From NCBI GenBank assembly GCA_029862285.1, contig JAOTXR010000072.1, forward strand, positions 1-8,291: a stretch of 8,291 bases of DNA. The letters are read 5' to 3'. The stretch's first letter is position 1, and each line of letters opens with the position of its first letter. A program made the position numbers and the translations under genes. This document shows, in pieces, positions 1 to 4,556 of the stretch. The notes below the pieces were generated by a model. It was not told where the DNA came from. It saw only the letters and a list, made by a program, of their open reading frames with translations, and did no database searches. The stretch comes from Gammaproteobacteria bacterium (GTDB taxonomy: Bacteria; Pseudomonadota; Gammaproteobacteria; Steroidobacterales; JABDKV01).

Positions 1-939
1 ACCTGGCGCACCGCGCGGGACTGGCTGCAGAGCAATCGTGACAAAGGCATGCTGTGGAATGACAATCCGCGTTTGCCGCTGGCGCGTGAGAAATGGAATG
101 AGCTGAACGAACTCGAACAGAAGTTCATTAAAGCCAGCACCAAGCGTCGGACATGGTTACGACGACGACGACTCGGCTGGATCACGGCGACTGTCCTGAC
201 TGTACTCGGTATCGGTGGTTATGCGGCCGACCAGGCGAGCAATGCCTTTTATGCTCGCCAGACCCGCGATGAGATTTATCTGGGCCTGATGGAACGTGGC
301 GACTTTTTCCGCATAAACGATGTATTGCCGGACAATGCACAAGGTGGCGTTCTGGGATACGACGACGACTCGTGGTGGAACCTGGTGCGACAGGAAGAGG
401 GCTCGTTTGTACTCGGGCGGGTTTATGGCAAGGGAAGAGTTATGGTGCTTGGTCATGAGGCATTGATTGCCTATGCTGACGAATACGACGAAGCATTATT
501 TATGGAAATGGCGTTGTACTGGCTCGTGGGGGACGGTGGCAGCGCTGTAACGTTTAGTACTCTGCATGAAGAGGCATTGCCAATCTATCATCGGCAACCC
601 TATGAGAAGTTATTGAGCCGGCTGGTTGAATGGCAGTTCGATGTCGATTTTGTCGAAGACCTCGCCGACGAGTACTCACTCAGCGAAACCTCCGTGCTAA
701 TTGTCGGCAACGCATGGGCAGATTTTACTGCGGAGGAAATTGCCGCGGTGGAGAAGTTTGTTGACGATGGCGGTGGCTTGCTGGCGGCCGGACTTGGCTG
801 GTCGTGGGTTGCAAATGGTGACCATGGGCTGCCTGACAGCCCGCAGGGCCAGGCGGCGCTCGAGGTCTACCCCATGAACAAGCTCATGGCGCCTTACGGC
901 GTGCGTTGGACCAACCAGCCGTTCTTTGGTCGCGAGTGA
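1..939 (+). CDS. C-terminal part of a STAND-like NTPase fused to a TCAF/GATase1-like domain (5' end outside window)
   Basis: The reading frame is open from base 1 and stops at TGA 937-939, so the gene begins upstream; the ATG at 49 is an internal Met. Of the 312 visible residues, 1-57 are helical and end in FIKAS (42-46) and a run of Arg (54-57), followed by one membrane helix at about 58-76. This arrangement is typical of the end of nSTAND1/WD40 signalling NTPases. Residues about 85-312 form a separate domain: GKGRVMVLGHE (143-153), a FVDDGGGLLAAG stretch (253-264) followed by W267 and W269, and NKLMAPYGVRW (293-303). These match what I know of the class I glutamine-amidotransferase-like domain of TCAF proteins and M60-like peptidases. 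I see no catalytic Cys nucleophile in this part (the visible chain has no Cys), so it is probably a binding or scaffold domain. A role in a defence or signalling system is inference; the NTPase and any effector lie outside the window. Confidence 0.7.
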   Translation, partial: TWRTARDWLQSNRDKGMLWNDNPRLPLAREKWNELNELEQKFIKASTKRRTWLRRRRLGWITATVLTVLGIGGYAADQASNAFYARQTRDEIYLGLMERGDFFRINDVLPDNAQGGVLGYDDDSWWNLVRQEEGSFVLGRVYGKGRVMVLGHEALIAYADEYDEALFMEMALYWLVGDGGSAVTFSTLHEEALPIYHRQPYEKLLSRLVEWQFDVDFVEDLADEYSLSETSVLIVGNAWADFTAEEIAAVEKFVDDGGGLLAAGLGWSWVANGDHGLPDSPQGQAALEVYPMNKLMAPYGVRWTNQPFFGRE

Positions 940-989
940 TTGTCTACTCTCTGAGGAACGATGCGCTGTGTGCTATTGAATGTTCACGA

Positions 990-1415
990 TTAGTCGATAG
1001 CATGCGCGGCCAGAAACATCGACTTTTCCAGCGAGGCGAAAAACGCCTGGTATAGCTGCGGATCCTCTATGGCTTTCAGCCCGAGTTGAGCATTGGTGCG
1101 AACCAATAGCTGGCTTTGCCCGCGGGGCCGCACCGTGACGGTAAACCGCATCTCATAGCCGTCGAGTTTGGTTGCACTGACCGAGCCAAGCGTCGCATCT
1201 GCCTCATCGATCACGAAGCTGAGATCCTGCAAAGTCGCGATTACCGATCGCAGTGTTTTCAGAGAATCGGTGGTGTCGAAAGCCCGGGTCTGAAAGCTGC
1301 GTAGTTCAACCGCACTGCGTGCATCCGTTACTTGTCTGTGCGACATCGTTTCGCACCCGCTGGCCAACCCCAGGAACAACAAAGCGGGTACCAATAGTAT
1401 GTACGGCTGTTTCAT
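990..1415 (-). CDS. Lipoprotein, paralogue of the neighbouring upstream lipoprotein
   Basis: A 141-residue protein with a lipoprotein signal peptide: hydrophobic residues 5-18, lipobox LASGC with the acylated Cys at 21, then Glu at 22, so outer-membrane sorting is likely. I do not recognise a named function. The mature part is clearly related to the protein encoded just upstream (1412-1951): both have an R-x-(F/L)-QTR-x-FD segment, an LQDL(S/G)F segment, a (D/E)-x-KLG-like segment, and near the end a DP-x-LYQ or EP-x-LYQ motif followed by FF and S(M/V)FLxA. It lacks the extra central segment of its partner and is 38 residues shorter. The start is fixed by a strong GGAGG (complement of 1426-1430) ten bases upstream, and its ATG overlaps the preceding stop as ATGA (1412-1415), which suggests translational coupling. 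It is the last gene of a three-gene operon. Confidence 0.85.
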   Translation of the reverse strand: MKQPYILLVPALLFLGLASGCETMSHRQVTDARSAVELRSFQTRAFDTTDSLKTLRSVIATLQDLSFVIDEADATLGSVSATKLDGYEMRFTVTVRPRGQSQLLVRTNAQLGLKAIEDPQLYQAFFASLEKSMFLAAHAID

Positions 1416-1951
1416 ATCTGTTGTGCCTCCAGAAAGACGCTTTTCGACAGTTGCTCGAAGAACTGTTGATACAATTCTGGCTCATCGATGGCTTCAGTCC
1501 TGCTGACGTCGCCGTTTGTCTTCCAAACCACCCGTTGAAATGTCACCCGTACCTGAAACGATTCGGTATCGGTTTCCCCGGCCGGCCGACTCACCAGCGC
1601 TACCCGGATACGCTGGCGGTCGTCTACCTCAGTGTCGATACCAAGGAACAATCGCAGCAGGATACTGGTGGCTATTTGGGTGGGTTCCCGGGCAGTTCGC
1701 TGTTTCGATGCGACGATGATTCCCAGTTTTGTTTCGCTCTCATCGAGATTGAAACCAAGGTCCTGTAATACGCCGGCGGATGCGGCGAGTATCTGGTTTT
1801 CGGAAATACCGTCGAAGCGACGGGTCTGGAGCTGCCGTCGTTCCAGCGTATCGACGGTCAATTCAGATGCGTCGAGTGTCGGGGCTGTCGCGCAGCCGCC
1901 AAGACCTATCGTAAATACGATGAGATAGCCAAGACTAATACTCGTACGCAT
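1412..1951 (-). CDS. Lipoprotein, larger member of a tandem paralogous pair
   Basis: A 179-residue protein with a lipoprotein signal: hydrophobic residues 7-18, lipobox GLGGC with Cys 20, then Ala 21, which predicts outer-membrane anchoring. No function is recognised. The mature part contains LQTRRFD, LQDLGFNLDESETKLG and the C-terminal EPELYQQFFEQLSKSVFLEA stretch, which are shared with the following gene, so the two arose by duplication. The first half of this fold (predict a novel state from a residue-level difference, LQDLGF followed by a strand) resembles other small periplasmic lipoproteins but I cannot assign a family. The middle (about residues 80-130, ILLRLFLGIDTEVDDRQRIR onward) is an insertion relative to its paralogue. 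The gene starts 11 bases after the stop of the BamE-like gene; the AGGA-like ribosome site overlaps that stop, so the three genes are probably one transcript. Confidence 0.85.
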   Translation of the reverse strand: MRTSISLGYLIVFTIGLGGCATAPTLDASELTVDTLERRQLQTRRFDGISENQILAASAGVLQDLGFNLDESETKLGIIVASKQRTAREPTQIATSILLRLFLGIDTEVDDRQRIRVALVSRPAGETDTESFQVRVTFQRVVWKTNGDVSRTEAIDEPELYQQFFEQLSKSVFLEAQQI

Positions 1952-1962
1952 TATCGTGAGTC

Positions 1963-2403
1963 CTAGAAGCGTGCTGTGTGATAGGCAAAGTCGCGTACAC
2001 GCTGGTTCTCGTCGAACTTGATGACAACAGTCAGAGTGCGTTGCGAACGTGAGTCGGCACCAGCCGACTGCGTACTCACACCGATACCGCCGACACCGAC
2101 ATCCGCGCCGCCACCCAGTATCAGTCCGAGGACGCCACCGCGACTGCTTGAGTAGACGACATCGGTGGCAAACCTGTCGTAAATCCAGTTTTCGTTACGA
2201 TCTGGATCGGTGGAGACGATGTTCGGCGATCCGAGCACCTCGGCAACTTCGGTGGCGCTCATGCCGAGATAAATTTCTTTTTGCACGGTGCCCACCGTAA
2301 GCCGATCCGCGGAGTCGTCCCGGACCGCAGCACGGTGCTCCGGTGCCGTAGCGCAGGCCGCAACCAGCACACTGGCCGTGATAACGAGCAGCTGACTTCT
2401 CAT
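1963..2403 (-). CDS. BamE/SmpA/OmlA-like lipoprotein
   Basis: A 146-residue lipoprotein: signal peptide with lipobox VAAC, Cys 17 followed by Ala 18, expected in the outer membrane facing the periplasm. Residues 44-63 (IYLGMSATEVAEVLGSPNIV) are the typical start of the SmpA/OmlA (BamE) fold, followed by a W-I-Y strand (73-75), and residues 122-146 give the last strand with VVIKFDE. Between them, residues about 85-120 form a Gly/Ser-rich insertion (GGVLGLILGGGADVGVGG and onward) that is not part of canonical BamE. It is therefore a BamE-fold relative, not necessarily the BAM complex subunit; many lipoproteins with this fold have other roles. An upstream GTG (2454) would add 17 residues, but the ATG at 2403 has a good GAGGAG six bases ahead and puts the signal peptide at the N-terminus. 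First gene of the operon with the two paralogous lipoproteins. Confidence 0.85.
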   Translation of the reverse strand: MRSQLLVITASVLVAACATAPEHRAAVRDDSADRLTVGTVQKEIYLGMSATEVAEVLGSPNIVSTDPDRNENWIYDRFATDVVYSSSRGGVLGLILGGGADVGVGGIGVSTQSAGADSRSQRTLTVVIKFDENQRVRDFAYHTARF

Positions 2404-2409
2404 ATGATT

Positions 2410-2415
2410 CTCCTC
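2410..2415 (-). promoter_or_regulatory. Ribosome binding site deciding the start of the BamE-like gene
   Basis: On the minus strand this reads GAGGAG, six bases before the ATG at 2403. It supports that start over the in-frame GTG at 2454, which would place a basic, non-signal extension before the signal peptide. Confidence 0.75.
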
Positions 2416-2457
2416 GTAAAGTCGCCTGGTGAATCGGCGATACCGGATCGCCACGAC

Positions 2458-2505
2458 TTGACTAGATCACCCTTGAGGCCCGGAAAACAATACCTATTTG
2501 ACTAG
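2458..2505. repeat. Direct repeat TTGACTAG, 40 bp apart
   Basis: TTGACTAG occurs at 2458-2465 and 2498-2505, with starts 40 bp apart, roughly four helical turns, inside the same divergent intergenic space. TTGACT resembles a -35 element but neither copy has a good -10 at 16-18 bp on the plus strand, so a protein-binding role or chance is equally possible. The second copy lies inside the longer CAATAC inverted repeat. Confidence 0.35.
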
Positions 2506-2521
2506 TATTGATTTACAATAC
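2488..2521. repeat. CAATAC/GTATTG inverted-repeat cluster, possible operator
   Basis: Three copies of the same hexamer lie in 34 bp: CAATAC at 2488-2493, its complement GTATTG at 2505-2510, and CAATAC again at 2516-2521. This gives two overlapping inverted repeats, with spacers of 11 and 5 bases. The cluster is in the 144-bp divergent space between the lipoprotein operon and the helix-turn-helix gene, 26 bp before the regulator start. The position and dyad symmetry fit a binding site for the adjacent regulator, which would then control itself and the operon; that link is inference. No clear -35/-10 pair can be picked for either direction. Confidence 0.45.
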
Positions 2522-2547
2522 CCAAGGTCGAAATACCCGGGACAATC

Positions 2548-3321
2548 ATGAGCCAGACGACCGAAGTACTGAAAGCACTGAAGCGGGTCCTGCGCGCACG
2601 GGGACTCACATACGCCGATCTTGCCGTTGCCCTGGGGCTTAGCGAAGCCAGCGTGAAGCGCCTGTTTTCGGAGCAGACGTTTTCTGTACGACGTCTCGAG
2701 GAAACCTGCCGTTTTCTCGACATGACACTGTACGACCTGACCCGGATGACGCGATTGGGTGATGAGGACGATACGACTTCACTGGACCTGGATCAGGAAA
2801 AGGCGCTGGCCAGAGACTCATCACTGCTGGCGTATTTCTATTTGCTCCTGACTGGATGGAAACCGGCCCGGATCGCACGGCAGCTCAAGTTGAGCGCAAC
2901 CGAGCACACGCGGGTGCTGGCCCGGTTGGATAAGTTGCGTCTGATCGACCTGGGTCCAGGAAATCGTGTTCGCGTGCTGACCAGCAGGCGTATCGCATGG
3001 CGGGTGGACGGGCCGATCCGCAAGCTCTACGAGCTACAGGTCAAGCAGGACTTTGTCGGATACAGGTTTACCGCCGCGGACGAGTATTTTCGCTTCGAGA
3101 CGGCCGAGCTTTCGCAAGCTTCGATGAGTGTGCTGGCGAGAAGACTGGAACGGTTGTCCAGAGAGTTCGACGACCTGGCCGATCTGGATCTGAACGTAGC
3201 GCCGGAGAAAAAACGCAATGTCGGTCTCATGTTGGCGATGCGCCCATGGACTTATTGGCAGATACTCGAGCAGGAATGGAACGTGCAGATACCGGCAAAG
3301 CACCTGGTGCGGCCACGTTGA
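2548..3321 (+). CDS. Helix-turn-helix transcriptional regulator with a second winged-helix-like region
   Basis: A 257-residue cytoplasmic protein. Residues about 6-65 are an XRE/Cro-C1-type helix-turn-helix: RGLTYADLAVALGLSEASVK (18-37) contains the two helices, followed by RLFSEQTFSVRRL and a third helical segment. Residues about 90-150 look like a second, winged-helix-like unit: GWKPARIARQLKLS, then VLARLDKLRLIDL and a strand-rich GNRVRVL segment. The C-terminal third (about 165-257) is helical and contains long Leu/Arg-rich stretches, probably for dimerisation or sensing. The overall plan resembles Gammaproteobacterial XRE regulators with a C-terminal DUF4423-like part, but I cannot name the ligand or target. 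The start at 2548 has only a weak GGGA five bases upstream. It is divergent from the lipoprotein operon and shares with it a space containing a dyad repeat, so it may regulate that operon. It converges with the phospholipase-like gene with 7 bp between stops. Confidence 0.85.
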   Translation: MSQTTEVLKALKRVLRARGLTYADLAVALGLSEASVKRLFSEQTFSVRRLEETCRFLDMTLYDLTRMTRLGDEDDTTSLDLDQEKALARDSSLLAYFYLLLTGWKPARIARQLKLSATEHTRVLARLDKLRLIDLGPGNRVRVLTSRRIAWRVDGPIRKLYELQVKQDFVGYRFTAADEYFRFETAELSQASMSVLARRLERLSREFDDLADLDLNVAPEKKRNVGLMLAMRPWTYWQILEQEWNVQIPAKHLVRPR

Positions 3322-3328
3322 GCAACTG

Positions 3329-3967
3329 CTACATAGGTTCGTCGTAAGGACAATTCGTGCTGGCAGACGTAAGAAAAGCCGGCTCACCGTAGCGTCGAAC
3401 AGCACGATACATGGATTCCGCCAGGGTCAGGCATTGCGCTCGTTCCATCAGGCCGCCGGGATTTAGGATCCCGAGCACGCCGGGCGGCGCGCATCGTGTT
3501 TTCATGTCGTCGTAAAACTGTTCGTCACAGGTCTCCCGGTCGATGCCATAAGTCGCATAGCCATGCCGATAGCAATAGTCATGCCGGACGCACTCGGCAT
3601 GAAACCGCTGCGTGACCTGATTATCTATCGCATTGAGTACCGCGGGCATCGAACATCCAACCGGAATACCGGCGCCGCACGGGTGTTGCGGCTCCTGCCA
3701 GGAGCGTTTCGCGAGTTTTTCAATATCGATAAAAGCGATTCGCACGTTGTCGCCAGCAAGAGCGCCTTCCTCCACGTCGGTTACGACAAATTCATAAAAT
3801 TGGCCGTCCGTGGTTGTGATCTCAACCGTATCGCCCGATTCGATTCCGGCCTTGATGTACATTGGGTGGGCTGGCATTTCCTTCCTGGGCGCATAGGAGC
3901 AAGCCGCAAGCAGGCCCAGCATCGTCGCGATCAACAGGCGGAAATAAATTAATCTAATCTCGTTCAT
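3329..3967 (-). CDS. Phospholipase A2-like lipoprotein
   Basis: Using the ATG at 3967 gives 212 residues with a lipoprotein signal, lipobox LLAAC and Cys 23. Residues about 37-90 form a small strand-rich region (GDTVEITTTDG at 45-55, later VRIAFIDIEKL) of a kind seen in other proteobacterial lipoproteins. Residues 96-160 look like the secreted phospholipase A2 core: PCGAGIPVG (96-104) resembles the calcium loop, CVRHDYCYRHG (126-136) is the C-x-x-HD-x-CY catalytic signature with His 129 and Asp 130, and CDEQFYDDM (147-155) supplies further Cys and Asp residues. Several Cys (97, 105, 126, 132, 147, 159) could form disulphides in the periplasm or outside. The predicted role is calcium-dependent hydrolysis of phospholipid at the sn-2 position; activity and substrate are inferred. 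An upstream GTG (3991) is less likely because it is too close to the candidate promoter. No strong Shine-Dalgarno is visible. Confidence 0.75.
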   Translation of the reverse strand: MNEIRLIYFRLLIATMLGLLAACSYAPRKEMPAHPMYIKAGIESGDTVEITTTDGQFYEFVVTDVEEGALAGDNVRIAFIDIEKLAKRSWQEPQHPCGAGIPVGCSMPAVLNAIDNQVTQRFHAECVRHDYCYRHGYATYGIDRETCDEQFYDDMKTRCAPPGVLGILNPGGLMERAQCLTLAESMYRAVRRYGEPAFLTSASTNCPYDEPM

Positions 3968-3982
3968 GACGCTTTTACAGCT

Positions 3983-4006
3983 CAACGTCACGTATGGCCA
4001 ACGTCA
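3983..4006. repeat. Direct repeat CAACGTCA near the phospholipase-like gene start
   Basis: CAACGTCA is present at 3983-3990 and 3999-4006, with starts 16 bp apart, between the candidate -10 and the ATG at 3967. On the coding strand it reads TGACGTTG twice. It could bind a regulator at the start of transcription or be chance. Confidence 0.3.
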
Positions 4007-4012
4007 GTCCCT

Positions 4013-4018
4013 TTTATA
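4013..4018 (-). promoter_or_regulatory. Candidate -10 element for the phospholipase-like gene
   Basis: On the minus strand the sequence is TATAAA, in an AT-rich patch (TAACAAAATAGTGTATAAAA) that stands out from the surrounding GC-rich DNA. It would start transcription near 4006 and leave a leader of about 40 bases before the ATG at 3967. No convincing -35 is found 17 bases upstream, so the assignment is tentative. Confidence 0.35.
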
Positions 4019-4056
4019 CACTATTTTGTTAATGGGACAGACGGTTCTCCCCGCCG

Positions 4057-4079
4057 GCAGCGAATCGATCTATCGCTGC
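4057..4079. repeat. Short inverted repeat (7-bp stem)
   Basis: GCAGCGA at 4057-4063 pairs with TCGCTGC at 4073-4079 around a 9-base loop. It lies between the DUF2934 gene's end and the candidate promoter of the phospholipase-like gene. There is no T-run on either side, so it is not a standard terminator. Confidence 0.3.
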
Positions 4080-4093
4080 GACAACGGTGGTAA

Positions 4094-4119
4094 TGGCGGT
4101 GGCTTAACGGCCACCGCCA
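4094..4119 (-). terminator. GC-rich hairpin just after the DUF2934-type gene, possible terminator
   Basis: TGGCGGTGGC (4094-4103) and GCCACCGCCA (4110-4119) form a perfect 10-bp stem with a 6-base loop, starting 5 bases after the stop of the small gene read on the minus strand. The minus-strand tail (ATTACCACC) lacks a T-run, so it may act as a transcript-end stabiliser or a weak terminator. Confidence 0.4.
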
Positions 4120-4124
4120 GTGTC

Positions 4125-4397
4125 TTATTCTTCGCTCTCGTCGCTTAACTCGGCTTCTGCTTCCAGCCAGTCTTCCACTTCGTGGCCGGGTTCGAAGCCA
4201 CGTTTCTCGGCCTTGAAATAGGCGGCTACGGCGATGTCTTCGGGTTGCCTGGTGAGATTACGCGAGACAATTTCGCCAACCGTTTTGGGCTCGTCCTGCA
4301 ATGAGGAATCGTATTTACTGAAGGATTCCGATTTTTCCGACTGGCGGTCGCTCTCGGTCTCGAAGTTCTTTGACCATGTATCGCTAAAACGTGACAT
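4125..4397 (-). CDS. Small DUF2934-type protein
   Basis: A 90-residue soluble protein with no signal peptide. The first half is Ser/Asp/Glu/Lys-rich and probably disordered (MSRFSDTWSKNF onward to about 38). The second half, IAVAAYFKAEKRGFEPGHEV (about 55-74) followed by EDWLEAEAEL, matches the DUF2934 pattern: an alpha-helical I-x-x-x-AY-x-x-AE-x-RGF-x-x-G segment followed by x-DW-x-x-AE. The function of that family is unknown; members are small and often encoded singly in proteobacteria. The start is well supported by a strong GGAGGT (complement of 4403-4408) five bases before the ATG. It is followed by a GC-rich hairpin, and then by the phospholipase-like gene 157 bp further on in the same direction, so it is probably transcribed on its own. 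Confidence 0.8.
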   Translation of the reverse strand: MSRFSDTWSKNFETESDRQSEKSESFSKYDSSLQDEPKTVGEIVSRNLTRQPEDIAVAAYFKAEKRGFEPGHEVEDWLEAEAELSDESEE

Positions 4398-4430
4398 GCC
4401 TCACCTCCAATGTAAGTCCAATCGCTATCC

Positions 4431-4459
4431 ATGATGAAACAAATGTAGCGGTGCCTCAA
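4431..4459 (-). promoter_or_regulatory. Weak candidate promoter for the DUF2934-type gene
   Basis: On the minus strand TTGAGG (complement of 4454-4459) and CATCAT (complement of 4431-4436) are separated by 17 bases; each matches four of six positions of the sigma-70 consensus. The leader would be about 30 bases. This is a weak match and could be chance. Confidence 0.25.
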
Positions 4460-4519
4460 TACGAGCGGCCGCCCGGACTGCTTTGTTTACAATTGGCTGG
4501 GTAGAGCCTGTCGCAACTG

Positions 4520-4556
4520 TGTGCCGGATCCATCGGATCCGGCACAGTTTTTCTTT
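4520..4556 (+). terminator. Strong hairpin with T-rich tail, oriented as a plus-strand terminator
   Basis: TGTGCCGGATCC (4520-4531) and GGATCCGGCACA (4535-4546) form a perfect 12-bp stem with a 3-base loop, followed on the plus strand by GTTTTTCTTTCT, the classic intrinsic terminator layout. On the minus strand the same stem lies 10 bases after the nuclease stop but has no T-run behind it. It probably marks the end of the nuclease transcript (stem protected or read both ways); no plus-strand gene is seen ahead of it. Confidence 0.55.

Noticed and set aside
971..1002. Inverted repeat TGCTAT/ATAGCA between the two convergent genes, as a terminator
   Set aside because: Six-base arms with a 20-base loop, no T-run, and one arm inside the lipoprotein's last codons; too weak.
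1253..1768. Open plus-strand frame of 171 codons
   Set aside because: It is antisense to two well-supported lipoprotein genes with ribosome sites and lipoboxes, and its protein has an arbitrary composition with no domain.
2404..2454. GTG start adding 17 residues to the BamE-like protein
   Set aside because: The extension is basic and displaces the signal peptide; the ATG at 2403 has a strong ribosome site.
3968..3991. GTG start adding 8 residues to the phospholipase-like protein
   Set aside because: It leaves only about 15 bases between the candidate transcription start and the codon, and lacks a ribosome site; the ATG at 3967 places the signal peptide normally.
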